A model generated the notes under the pieces. The model worked only from the letters and a program-made list of their open reading frames with translations, was not told the DNA's origin and made no database searches. DNA of 64,000 bases from Pseudooceanicola sediminis (GTDB lineage: Bacteria; Pseudomonadota; Alphaproteobacteria; Rhodobacterales; Rhodobacteraceae): positions 62,001 through 126,000 of the forward strand of contig NZ_QWJJ01000014.1 in the NCBI RefSeq assembly GCF_003575965.1. Reading direction: 5' to 3'. This document shows, one piece after another, positions 10,720-20,714 of the stretch. The translations under genes were made by a program, and so were the position numbers. Position 1 is the stretch's first letter. Each line of letters opens with the position of its first letter.

Positions 10720-11385
10720 TCAGCCGCCGTGCGACAGCCCCGCGTTTCGTGCAAGCAGGCCCTCGACCGTCTGGACGAGGCCGGGAGGGTCGAATTCCGC
10801 CGCGCCCTGCAGCGCTTCGGCCAGCATCGCATGATACCTCGCCCGGCTGACCTCGATCGCGCCCAGAGAGGCGAGGTGCGTTGTCAGGAATTGCGTGTCA
10901 AAGACGGTAAAGCCCGTCAGGTTCAGCCGATCCACCAGCCAGGCCAGTGCGATCTTGGAGGCGTTGGTGCGGCGTGAAAACATGCTCTCTCCAAAGAATG
11001 CCCGCCCCAGTGTCACGCCGTAGACCCCGCCGACCAAGGTGTCGTCCATGTCCCAGACCTCGACCGATCCGGCATAGCCGCGGCGGTGCAGATCGAGGTA
11101 CAGGTCTGCAATCTCGTCGTTGATCCATGTTTCCGCACGGTCTGCGCACCCCTCCAGCACACCGGCGAAATCCGTGTTGACCGACACGCGGTGGTCCGGT
11201 CGGCGCAATGCCCGCGCCAGGGACCGCGAGATGTGGAATTGATCGAGTGGAAAGATGCCCCGACGGCGTGGGTCGACCCAGAACAATTCGGTATCGTCGC
11301 GGCTTTCGGCCATCGGAAAGATGCCCGACATGTAGGCCTGTAGCAGCAGTTCGGGCGTAATGCGTTCGTCGTCTTGATCTTTCAT
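10720..11385 (-). CDS. aat: Leucyl/phenylalanyl-tRNA--protein transferase
   Basis: Adds Leu or Phe from aminoacyl-tRNA to N-terminal Arg/Lys of proteins, making N-degrons read by ClpS/ClpAP. 221 residues (E. coli 234). Family motifs: LLLQAYMSGIFPMAES, the FWVDPRRRGIFPLD segment, GGVYGVTLGRAFFGESMF and FTVFDTQFLTTHLASLG. The gene converges on DUF2155 with a 60-bp gap and lies downstream of accC on the same strand, beyond a large palindrome. Confidence 0.96.
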   Translation of the reverse strand: MKDQDDERITPELLLQAYMSGIFPMAESRDDTELFWVDPRRRGIFPLDQFHISRSLARALRRPDHRVSVNTDFAGVLEGCADRAETWINDEIADLYLDLHRRGYAGSVEVWDMDDTLVGGVYGVTLGRAFFGESMFSRRTNASKIALAWLVDRLNLTGFTVFDTQFLTTHLASLGAIEVSRARYHAMLAEALQGAAEFDPPGLVQTVEGLLARNAGLSHGG

Positions 11386-11504
11386 GTGGCACCCATCGTT
11401 GCGGGCCAGCCTGCGCCCGTCGGGTAAAGATCGCGTTGCGCGGCCCGGATCCGACCGTGCGTCATGAGGGACCAGATCACCCGGGGCCCAGATGGGCCGA
11501 TGAA

Positions 11505-11574
11505 CCGGGGCCCGGTCACGCGGCGGGACAGGATCATCAGCGCGATCCTGCCCCGCCGAGGTGACGGGCCCCGG
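11505..11574. repeat. 70-bp two-tier palindrome downstream of accC
   Basis: Inner arms at 11521-11535 and 11544-11558 pair over 15 bp with one A-C mismatch around an 8-nt loop. Outer arms 11505-11519 and 11561-11574 (CCGGGGCCCGGTCAC against GTGACGGGCCCCGG) continue the pairing with one missing base. It begins 6 bp after the accC stop. No T tract on either side, so it may be a 3'-end stabiliser, a factor-dependent terminator or a mobile palindromic unit. Confidence 0.85.
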
Positions 11575-11580
11575 CCGGTG

Positions 11581-12930
11581 TCAGCTTGCGTAGGTCCGCT
11601 CCAGCCATTTTTCCAGCCAGTGGATGTTGTAGGTCCCGGCGTGGATATCGGGGTCCTGCAGCAGGCGCACGAACAGCGGCACGGTATTTTCGACACCATC
11701 GACGATCAGTTCGCCCAGGGCACGGTCCAGACGGGCCAGGGCCTCGCGGCGGTCGCGGCCATGCACGATCAGCTTGCCGATCAGGCTGTCGTAATACGGA
11801 GGGATCGAATAGCCGTCATAGAGCGCCGAATCCATCCGCACACCCAGCCCGCCGGGCGCGTGGTAGGCGGTGATCTTGCCGGGGCGCGGGGCAAAGGCCG
11901 GAACCGTTTCGGCGTTGATGCGCACCTCGATGGCGTGGCCGTTGATTTGCAGATCGTCCTGGGTGAAGGACAGCGGCAGGCCCTCGGCTACCCTGATCTG
12001 TTCGCGCACAAGGTCGACACCGAAAATCGCCTCGGTCACGGGGTGTTCGACCTGAAGACGGGTGTTCATCTCGATGAAATAGAACTCGCCGTTTTCATAC
12101 AGGAATTCGATCGTACCGGCGCCGGCATAGTTGATCGCGGCGACGGCGTCGGCGCAGACCTTGCCGATGCGGTCGCGCTCTTCCTGGGTGATGGTGGGGC
12201 CGGGGGCCTCTTCCAGCACTTTCTGGTGGCGCCGTTGCAGGGAACAATCGCGTTCGCCCAGGTGAACGGCCTTGCCCTTGCCGTCGCCAAAGACCTGGAT
12301 CTCGATGTGGCGCGGAGTGGTCAGGTATTTCTCGATATAGACTTCGTCATTGCCGAACGCCGCCTTGCCCTCGGAGCGCGCGGTATGAAAGGCGCTTTCC
12401 ATCTCGCTTGCGGTCTGGGCCACCTTCATGCCGCGACCGCCACCGCCAGCGGTGGCCTTGATGATCACGGGATAACCGATTTCCTCGCCGATGCGGCGGG
12501 CATCGGCCAGCGTCGGCACACCCCCATCCGAACCGGGCACGCAGGGCACGCCGAGCGCCTTCATCGTGTCCTTGGCGGTGATCTTGTCACCCATGATGCG
12601 GATGTGTTCGGCGCGCGGGCCGATAAAGCTCAGCCCGTGGTCTTCGACGATCTGCACAAAGGCGGCATTTTCCGACAGAAAGCCATATCCGGGGTGAATC
12701 GCCTGCGCGCCGGTCACCTCGGCGGCGGCCATGATCGCGGGGATCGACAGGTAGCTTTCGGTGCTCGACGGGGGGCCGATGCAGACACTTTCGTCGGCCA
12801 TGCGCACATGCATCGCGTCGCTGTCGGCAGTCGAGTGGACGGCGACGCTGCGAATGCCCATCTCGCGCGCGGCGCGAATGACACGCAGGGCGATTTCGCC
12901 GCGGTTGGCGATCAGGATCTTTTCGAACAT
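11581..12930 (-). CDS. accC: Acetyl-CoA carboxylase, biotin carboxylase subunit
   Basis: Carboxylates the biotin of AccB with ATP and bicarbonate, the first step of malonyl-CoA and fatty-acid synthesis. 449 residues, the same as E. coli AccC. N-terminal [23 protein letters not shown]-grasp glycine loop GGGGRGMKV; catalytic-region signatures [19 protein letters not shown] and [16 protein letters not shown]. It lies 8 bp after the accB stop, clearly one operon. A large palindrome follows the stop codon. Confidence 0.98.
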   Translation of the reverse strand: MFEKILIANRGEIALRVIRAAREMGIRSVAVHSTADSDAMHVRMADESVCIGPPSSTESYLSIPAIMAAAEVTGAQAIHPGYGFLSENAAFVQIVEDHGLSFIGPRAEHIRIMGDKITAKDTMKALGVPCVPGSDGGVPTLADARRIGEEIGYPVIIKATAGGGGRGMKVAQTASEMESAFHTARSEGKAAFGNDEVYIEKYLTTPRHIEIQVFGDGKGKAVHLGERDCSLQRRHQKVLEEAPGPTITQEERDRIGKVCADAVAAINYAGAGTIEFLYENGEFYFIEMNTRLQVEHPVTEAIFGVDLVREQIRVAEGLPLSFTQDDLQINGHAIEVRINAETVPAFAPRPGKITAYHAPGGLGVRMDSALYDGYSIPPYYDSLIGKLIVHGRDRREALARLDRALGELIVDGVENTVPLFVRLLQDPDIHAGTYNIHWLEKWLERTYAS

Positions 12931-12938
12931 GGGATGCC

Positions 12939-13439
12939 TTACTCGATGATCATCAGGGGCGAGCCGTATTCCACTGCGGCCTTGTCTTCGACGAGGATGC
13001 GCTTGACCACACCGGAGCGGGTCGCGGGGATATGGTTCATGGTTTTCATGGCTTCGACGATCAGCAGGGTGTCGCCTTCGGATACCGTGTCACCGACCTT
13101 GACGAAAGCGGGCGATGTCGGTTCGGGCTGAAGGTAGACCGTGCCCACCATGGGCGACGTAACAGCACCGGGATGATCGGCAGGATCGTCCGACGCGGCC
13201 GCGGCTGCCACGGGCGCGGGGGCCGGTGCGGCGACGGGCGCGTGGGCCGGTGCCGGGGCGGCAGGGGCCGGGATCGCCATGGTGGCGGTCACTTCGGATT
13301 TGCGGCTGACCCGGACGTTCAGCCCGTCATCCTTGGCGTATTCGCGTTTGACCTCAAGTTCGGTCAGATCATTCTCGCGCAGCAGTTCTGCCAATGCCTT
13401 GATAAAGGCCACGTCTGCTTCATGCGTCTTGTCAGTCAT
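12939..13439 (-). CDS. accB: Acetyl-CoA carboxylase, biotin carboxyl carrier protein
   Basis: Carries biotin between AccC and the carboxyltransferase. 166 residues: helical N-terminus, Ala/Pro-rich linker (about 60-90), then the biotinyl domain with the EAMKTMNH motif, biotinylated K132, 34 residues from the end as usual. I start at 13439 ([16 protein letters not shown]) with GAGGG 5 bases upstream; an upstream in-frame ATG would add an atypical 16-residue extension. Confidence 0.97.
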   Translation of the reverse strand: MTDKTHEADVAFIKALAELLRENDLTELEVKREYAKDDGLNVRVSRKSEVTATMAIPAPAAPAPAHAPVAAPAPAPVAAAAASDDPADHPGAVTSPMVGTVYLQPEPTSPAFVKVGDTVSEGDTLLIVEAMKTMNHIPATRSGVVKRILVEDKAAVEYGSPLMIIE

Positions 13440-13806
13440 TGCACCCTCGATCGGATATACCGCCCCCCCATACCCGGAGGCACTCATATGATTGCACCGC
13501 TTATAGAGAAAGCCGTTCCGAGTGAAAAGGCGTCGATGTCAGCGCAGGCTGGGGAATCGGTTTCCCGCCGTTCATGCGGTGGGGTTCCCATGGCGGTAGC
13601 GCTGACGCAGGGCCTTCAGGGGGTGCCTTCAAGCGATCCTCACCGACGCAATCCGACTCTCGCCGTGCGCCGAGGCGGGGGCGGCACAAACCGGACGGGA
13701 CAAAGCGTACGGGGCAAAGCGAAAATGGGCCGCTCCGATCAGGAGCGGCCCATGGTCAGGTCCGGCTATCAGGTCCGGCTACAGGCCCGCAGGCCGCAGC
13801 GTCGGA
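13440..13806. other. 367-bp intergenic region upstream of accB
   Basis: Contains the terminator of the PRC-barrel gene (13722-13753) and must contain the accBC promoter, which I cannot place. A tandem 13-bp duplication TCAGGTCCGGCTA lies next to the terminator (13755-13780). No gene is supported. Confidence 0.5.
13722..13753 (-). terminator. Terminator of the PRC-barrel gene
   Basis: Perfect 12-bp stem ATGGGCCGCTCC / GGAGCGGCCCAT with a 5-nt loop; on the minus strand it is followed by TTTTC. About 55 bp after the PRC gene stop. Confidence 0.8.
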
Positions 13807-14445
13807 TCAGGATTTGCCCAGCATGACGGGTTCGTCGTCATTGACTTCGGTGGCGTTGTCGTCGTCGAACTCGGCCATCGCCTCAAGCTCGGACTTGGTA
13901 TAGCCCTCGGCCCAGACGTCGGTGCCGTCAAAGGTCAGATCGGACAGGGGCAGCGCGACGTCATGTTCGCCCAGGCCCAGGAAGCCGCCGATACCGACCA
14001 CGGCCATGGCGTTGCCGTTGATCAGGACGACGCTGTCGATCTCGCCGATGTCATCGCCATTGGTGGTCTTGACGGAGTAGCCTTCCAGATCTTCGGCGGT
14101 CATCGTCATCGGGGCGACGTCTTCACCGACGTTCTCGGCAACCTCGTCAGTGGCTTCGTCCACGGTGGCCTCGGTGTCGTTGGCCATTTCCGTGCTTTCC
14201 TCGGCAACCTCGTCGGTCGCGTCATCGAAAGCTTCGGCCGTGGCGTCCGCGCCGTCGGCAATGGCATTGCCGGTTGCGTCTGCAACATCACCAAGCTCTT
14301 CGCCAACGCCGTCGACCTGCGGGTCGGCCTGAACGCTGGTCGAGGCTTCGGCATCGACTTTGGTGCTGGTGGTTTCGGCCATCACGGGGGTGGTCAGCAG
14401 GGCGATTGCGGCGGCACCGGACAGCAGAGTTTTCATCGTGGTCAT
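13807..14445 (-). CDS. Secreted PRC-barrel domain protein
   Basis: A 212-residue exported, strongly acidic protein. It has a signal peptide (MTTMKTLLSGAAAIALLTT, likely cleavage after VMA, about residue 23), then a long Ala/Asp/Glu/Thr-rich segment, then a PRC-barrel fold from about residue 118 (MTAEDLEGYSVKTTNGDDIG, GGFLGLGEHDVALPL). PRC-barrels mediate protein or nucleic-acid contacts; periplasmic examples are common in Alphaproteobacteria and often stress-induced. Start at 14445 with AAGGAG 7 bases upstream. A possible EcfG-type promoter lies about 60 bp upstream. Own terminator downstream, so monocistronic. Confidence 0.85.
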   Translation of the reverse strand: MTTMKTLLSGAAAIALLTTPVMAETTSTKVDAEASTSVQADPQVDGVGEELGDVADATGNAIADGADATAEAFDDATDEVAEESTEMANDTEATVDEATDEVAENVGEDVAPMTMTAEDLEGYSVKTTNGDDIGEIDSVVLINGNAMAVVGIGGFLGLGEHDVALPLSDLTFDGTDVWAEGYTKSELEAMAEFDDDNATEVNDDEPVMLGKS

Positions 14446-14501
14446 CTCGGGTCTCCTTAACTTTGTTTCGTTCGACGTATCGTGTCGTCGTCTGCTCACC
14501 C

Positions 14502-14527
14502 AACCCTGCGCACCCGTCGGAAGTTCC
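14502..14527 (-). promoter_or_regulatory. Possible EcfG-type (general stress) promoter of the PRC gene
   Basis: Minus strand reads GGAAC, 17 bases, GGTT. The alphaproteobacterial general stress consensus is GGAAC-N16/17-cGTT. The -10 end is 56 bp from the start codon. The spacer is at the long limit and the first -10 base deviates. Confidence 0.4.
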
Positions 14528-14608
14528 AACGAATTTTAATGGCCCGCCATCGCCTGGGCCCCTGTTCCAGACATGGGGACGCCGGCGGGAGGATGGTGCC
14601 GCATATGC

Positions 14609-14642
14609 GAACGGCCCCGGAGCGATTGCGCCGGGGCCGTTC
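14609..14642 (-). terminator. Hairpin after acs
   Basis: Perfect 12-bp stem GAACGGCCCCGG / CCGGGGCCGTTC with a 10-nt loop, 21 bp beyond the acs stop. No clear T tract, so efficiency is uncertain. Confidence 0.6.
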
Positions 14643-14663
14643 CAACAGACTGATTTTGTATGC

Positions 14664-16616
<1,953 letters not shown>

Positions 16617-16715
16617 CGCGGTCTCCTCATCGCGCGGTCAGCTTAGGGCGCGGGCGCGGCCAGCCGCAACCCGTCCTTTCGGCGCATGCCCGCAAGGTCG
16701 GGCAAAAAGCGCAAT

Positions 16716-16725
16716 CTTTGCAAAG
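16716..16725. promoter_or_regulatory. Candidate ScfR/RamB operator upstream of acs
   Basis: CTTTGCAAAG is a perfect 10-bp palindrome with the TTTGCAAA core known for RamB/PccR-type regulators. It lies 100 bp upstream of acs. A second copy at the usual short spacing is not visible, so this would be a single site. An ScfR-family gene lies at 22274-23614. Confidence 0.5.
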
Positions 16726-16736
16726 TGCTGCGGGCG

Positions 16737-17492
16737 TCAGATCGCCAGATATTCCGACCGCAACTCTTCATTCCCCAGAACTTCTGCCGCCGCGCCGTCA
16801 AACACAATGGTCCCGGTATCCAGGATGACCGCCCGGTCGGCCAGTTCCAGCGCACGCACCGCGTTCTGTTCGACAAGGATCGTGGTGATGCCCTGTTCCT
16901 TGATGATGCGCAGGGTCTTTTCGATCTCGTCCACGATCACCGGCGCGAGGCCCTCGTAGGGTTCATCCAGCAGCAGGACCTTGATGTCGCGCGCCAGCGC
17001 GCGGGCGATTGCCAGCATCTGCTGTTCGCCACCCGACAGGGTCACCCCCTCCTGCTTGCGGCGTTCACCAAGGCGCGGAAACAGTTCATAGAGCCGTTCC
17101 AGAGACCAGCCGACGGGCGGGGCGATCTGCGCCAGTTGCAGGTTCTCCTCTACCGTCAGGCCGGGGATGATGGCGCGGTCCTCCGGCACCAGCCCGATCC
17201 CCGCGCGCGAGGCCTCATAGCTGGCCATCTTGTGCAGCGGCTGGTGGTCCAACCAGATTTCGCCGCCCGTCACCTGTGGCGCATTCATCCGCGCGATGGA
17301 GCGCAGGGTGGTTGTCTTGCCCGCGCCGTTGCGCCCCAGCAGCGCCAGAATCTCGCCCTCGTGCACGTTGAAGGAGATGTTCTGGACGATATAGCTCTCG
17401 CCGTAATAGCTCTCCATGTTCCAGACCGACAGAAAGGCGGGCGCGCTTTCCGCGTAGTTCTTGCCCTTGTTGAAATCGGGTTTGACGTTCAT
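16737..17492 (-). CDS. Branched-chain-type ABC importer ATPase (LivF-like)
   Basis: One of two ATPases of the importer encoded by the five genes up to 22058. 251 residues: Walker A GRNGAGKT, signature LSGGEQQM, Walker B VLLLDEP. It has an N-terminal extension of about 25 residues (MNVKPDFNKGKNYAESA) that is longer than in standard LivF. Last gene of the importer operon, 57 bp after the LivG-like gene. acs follows on the same strand. Confidence 0.92.
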   Translation of the reverse strand: MNVKPDFNKGKNYAESAPAFLSVWNMESYYGESYIVQNISFNVHEGEILALLGRNGAGKTTTLRSIARMNAPQVTGGEIWLDHQPLHKMASYEASRAGIGLVPEDRAIIPGLTVEENLQLAQIAPPVGWSLERLYELFPRLGERRKQEGVTLSGGEQQMLAIARALARDIKVLLLDEPYEGLAPVIVDEIEKTLRIIKEQGITTILVEQNAVRALELADRAVILDTGTIVFDGAAAEVLGNEELRSEYLAI

Positions 17493-17549
17493 CGCATTGG
17501 TTCCTTTTGCCCCGCCCTGCCGCGCGTGCGACAGAGGGGGAATACGGGG

Positions 17550-18311
17550 TCAGGCGGGCGTGCTTTCGCCCAGGTAGGCTTCGCGCACCTTGGGGTGGCC
17601 CTTGATCTTTTCCGGCACATCCTCGACCAGGGGCGTGCCCTGGGCCAGCACCGTGATCCGCTGCGCCAGCGAAAAGACGACGTGCATGTCGTGCTCGATG
17701 ATGACGATGGTGATGTCGCGGCTGGCCTTGATCTGCTTCAGCAGGTCGATGGTGTTGTTGGTGTCGGCCCGCGCCATGCCCGCCGTCGGTTCATCCAGCA
17801 GCAAAAGGCGCGGCTGCTGCGCCAGGCACATCCCGATCTCCAGCCGCCGCTTGTCTCCGCGCGACATGGATGCGGCGTGCATGTGCCGCTTGTCGGCCAT
17901 GTTCATGTCGACAAGCATCGCCTCGGCCCGGTCCCGGATGTCGCCCTGTCCCTCGACGCTGCGGATCACGTTCAGCTTGAAGGCCCCGTCACGCTTGGCA
18001 AAGCAGGGGATCATCATGTTTTCCATCACCGTCAGATCGCCAAAGATCTCGGGCGTCTGAAACACGCGGCTGATCCCCATCTGGTTGATCTCGTACGGCG
18101 TGCGCCCCAGCACCGACTGGCCGTCGAACATGACAGAGCCGGTGTCGGGGATCAGCTTGCCCACCAGGCAGTTCAGCAGCGTCGATTTGCCCGCACCGTT
18201 CGGCCCGATGATCGCGTGGACCGAATTTTCCGCCACGCTCAGGTTCACGTCACCAAGGGCCTGCAACCCGCCAAAGCGTTTGTTGACGTTCTTGACCTCT
18301 AGAATTCCCAT
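17550..18311 (-). CDS. Branched-chain-type ABC importer ATPase (LivG-like)
   Basis: Second ATPase, 253 residues: Walker A GPNGAGKST, Walker B LLLLDEPTAGM with the LivG-type TAGM extension. The ABC signature is altered to MSRGDKRRLEIG instead of LSGGQ; related GDKRRLE variants occur in urea/amide-type (UrtD-like) ATPases. This points to a non-leucine substrate. Starts 9 bp after the permease gene stop. Confidence 0.92.
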   Translation of the reverse strand: MGILEVKNVNKRFGGLQALGDVNLSVAENSVHAIIGPNGAGKSTLLNCLVGKLIPDTGSVMFDGQSVLGRTPYEINQMGISRVFQTPEIFGDLTVMENMMIPCFAKRDGAFKLNVIRSVEGQGDIRDRAEAMLVDMNMADKRHMHAASMSRGDKRRLEIGMCLAQQPRLLLLDEPTAGMARADTNNTIDLLKQIKASRDITIVIIEHDMHVVFSLAQRITVLAQGTPLVEDVPEKIKGHPKVREAYLGESTPA

Positions 18312-18320
18312 TGTGCGCTC

Positions 18321-19523
18321 CTATTCAGCGGGTTTGGATTGCGCGGATTTCTCGTCGGCCCGCCTGGTTTTGCCACGGATCAGCCGACCGATGCGCGTGC
18401 CGCCCTCGACCAGCCCGCCGGGCAGGAAGGTGACGACCAGCATGAACAGCAGGCCCAGCGTCAGGTGCCAGCCCGAGCCGACGAAATGTTCGGCCACCCA
18501 GACCAGGCCATTCTCCAGCCCCTCGGGCAGACCGCCGAACCACTGGTGCAGCACGTTGTCGTTGATCTTGGAGAAGATGTTTTCGAAGTACTTGATGAAG
18601 CCCGCGCCCAGCACCGGCCCGATCAGCGTACCGGCCCCGCCAAGGATGGTCATCAGAACCACCTCGCCCGACGCCGTCCACTGCATCCGTTCGGCCCCCG
18701 CCAGAGGGTCCATCGACGCCAGCAACCCCCCGGCCAGACCGGCATACATGCCCGAAATCACGAAAGCCGCCAGCGTATAGGGCCGCGTGTTCAGCCCGGT
18801 ATAGTTCAGCCGCGTCTGGTTCGACTTCACCGCCCGCAGCATCAGCCCGAAGGGCGAGCGGAAGATGCGGATCGAGATGTAGAAGGACACCAGCAACAGC
18901 ACGGCGCAGAAGTAATAGCCGTTGGAAAACTGAAAGGCCCAGTCGCCAAAGTACATCGTCGTCGTTTCGCGCATCTCCAGGCCGAACAGGTTGGTTACGG
19001 GAATGCCGCCCGTGTCACTGACCGAGGTCCCGAGGACGCGCGGATCGTCCAGCGACAGTTGCAGCCCGGTTTCGCCGTTGGTGATCGGTGTCAGCACCGA
19101 ATAGGCGAGGTTGAAGCTCATCTGCGCAAAGGCCAGCGTCAGGATCGAAAAGTAGATGCCCGATCGCCGCAGGCTGATGAACCCGATCAGCAGCGCGAAC
19201 AGCCCCGCCACGATGACCGACAGGATGATCGCGGGGATGACGTTCATGCTCAGCAGCTTGAACATCCAGACGGCGGAATAGGACCCGACCCCGAGAAAGG
19301 CGGCGTGTCCGAATGACAGGTAGCCGGTCAGCCCGAACAGGATGTTGAACCCGACGGCAAAGATGCCGAAGATCACGAAGCGTTGCATCAGGTCGGGATA
19401 GCCCGCGTTGAACTGCGCCATGGCGCTGTCCTGCGGGAACGGGTTCAGGATGAAGGGGGCGCAGAGTGCCAGCACGGCAACGACACCCAGTAGGGTCAGG
19501 TCTTTTCCTTTGATACCCAGCAT
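18321..19523 (-). CDS. Branched-chain-type ABC importer permease (LivM-like)
   Basis: Inner-membrane permease of 400 residues with about nine hydrophobic segments, including [21 protein letters not shown] and [20 protein letters not shown], the hallmark LivM regions. The C-terminus is a hydrophilic, charged tail ([18 protein letters not shown]). The loop around residues 150-200 is long, as in amide/urea-type members. Starts 3 bp after the LivH-like stop. Confidence 0.92.
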   Translation of the reverse strand: MLGIKGKDLTLLGVVAVLALCAPFILNPFPQDSAMAQFNAGYPDLMQRFVIFGIFAVGFNILFGLTGYLSFGHAAFLGVGSYSAVWMFKLLSMNVIPAIILSVIVAGLFALLIGFISLRRSGIYFSILTLAFAQMSFNLAYSVLTPITNGETGLQLSLDDPRVLGTSVSDTGGIPVTNLFGLEMRETTTMYFGDWAFQFSNGYYFCAVLLLVSFYISIRIFRSPFGLMLRAVKSNQTRLNYTGLNTRPYTLAAFVISGMYAGLAGGLLASMDPLAGAERMQWTASGEVVLMTILGGAGTLIGPVLGAGFIKYFENIFSKINDNVLHQWFGGLPEGLENGLVWVAEHFVGSGWHLTLGLLFMLVVTFLPGGLVEGGTRIGRLIRGKTRRADEKSAQSKPAE

Positions 19524-19526
19524 GGG

Positions 19527-20558
19527 TTACTCCTCCATCACGCCCTTGCGGCCCATCAGGCCCCGCGGACGTGTCAGCAAAATGATGATGGCGGCCAGGT
19601 AGATGATGATCTGGTCGATGCCGGGAATGATGGACTTGATCTCGTTCATCGAGGCAAAGCTCTCAAGGATGCCCAGCAGGAACCCCGCCAGCACTGCACC
19701 GGGCAGGGATCCCATGCCGCCGACGACGACCACGACAAAGCTCAGCACCAGAAAATCCATGCCGATGTGATAATTGGGCGAATTGATCGGTGCGTACATC
19801 ACGCCCGCCATGCCCGCGACTGCGGCGGCCAGGCCGAACATGATGGTAAACCGCTTGTCGATATTGATGCCCAGCAGGCCGACCGTCTCGCGGTCCGCCA
19901 TGCCGGCGCGTACGACCATGCCGAAGGTGGTGAATTGCAGGAACGCAAAGACCGCGCCGATGATCACGGCGGCAAAGGCGAAATAGACCAGCCGCCAGTA
20001 GGGATAGATCACAACGTTCGGATCCATCCCCAGCATCGCGCCGAAATCGAAGCTGCCGCGAAAGGCGTCCGGGGCAGGGGTGGCGATCTGGTTGGCGCCG
20101 AAATAATGCTTGATCAGCTCTTGCAGCACGATGGCCAGGCCAAAGGTCACCAGGATCTGGTCGGCGTGGGGGCGGCGATAGAAATGCTTGATCAGGCCCC
20201 GCTCCATGATCACGCCGATCAGCAGCATGATCGGGATCGCGAACAGGATGGCCAGCGGCACCGACCAGTCGATCAGGGCCGCGCCTATGTCGGGGCCGAA
20301 CCAGCTCTCGACGTAAGGCGTCTTGATCTGCGCGGGATTGCCCAGAAAGTCGGTCTTGGTCGGGTCCAGCGTGATTTTCGACAGTGTCAGGACTTTCTGC
20401 ACCGTTACCGCGCAGAAGGCCCCGATCATGAACAGCGCACCATGCGCAAAGTTCACCACGCCCAATGTGCCAAAGATCAGCGTCAGCCCGAGCGCGATCA
20501 GCGCGTAGGCCGAGCCCTTGTCCAGCCCGTTCAGGATTTGCAGAAGGATCGCTTCCAT
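19527..20558 (-). CDS. Branched-chain-type ABC importer permease (LivH-like)
   Basis: Second permease, 343 residues, with LivH signatures GLDKGSAYALIALGLTLIFG, VNFAHGALFMIGAF and VVVVGGMGSLPGAVLAGFLLG. I start at 20558 (MEAILLQILNGL); the frame extends 13 codons upstream without family-like sequence. The loop between TM2 and TM3 is enlarged (about residues 50-80). A stable hairpin separates it from the binding-protein gene. Confidence 0.91.
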   Translation of the reverse strand: MEAILLQILNGLDKGSAYALIALGLTLIFGTLGVVNFAHGALFMIGAFCAVTVQKVLTLSKITLDPTKTDFLGNPAQIKTPYVESWFGPDIGAALIDWSVPLAILFAIPIMLLIGVIMERGLIKHFYRRPHADQILVTFGLAIVLQELIKHYFGANQIATPAPDAFRGSFDFGAMLGMDPNVVIYPYWRLVYFAFAAVIIGAVFAFLQFTTFGMVVRAGMADRETVGLLGINIDKRFTIMFGLAAAVAGMAGVMYAPINSPNYHIGMDFLVLSFVVVVVGGMGSLPGAVLAGFLLGILESFASMNEIKSIIPGIDQIIIYLAAIIILLTRPRGLMGRKGVMEE

Positions 20559-20670
20559 TGTCACCACTCGCGTTTCTTGGAAGTTGCGATGCACCACAGG
20601 GGCCGCCTCTGGCCCCTGTCCTGGTCGTTCGGCATCGAAATCGAAAAGGGGCCGGCAGCCGGCCGCAAAG

Positions 20671-20701
20671 ACCGGCCGCGCGGTTCCCTCGCGCGGCCGG
20701 T
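20671..20701 (-). terminator. Intercistronic hairpin between binding protein and permease genes
   Basis: Perfect 12-bp GC-rich stem (ACCGGCCGCGCG / CGCGCGGCCGGT) with a 7-nt loop, 13 bp after the binding-protein stop. Such hairpins commonly stabilise the upstream message or partly terminate, giving more binding protein than permease. Confidence 0.7.
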
Positions 20702-20714
20702 CAGGATCGGCGCG

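Noticed and set aside
13807-14445. PRC-barrel protein as ribosome-maturation factor RimM
   Set aside because: It has a signal peptide and an acidic repeat region; RimM is cytosolic with a different N-terminal domain.
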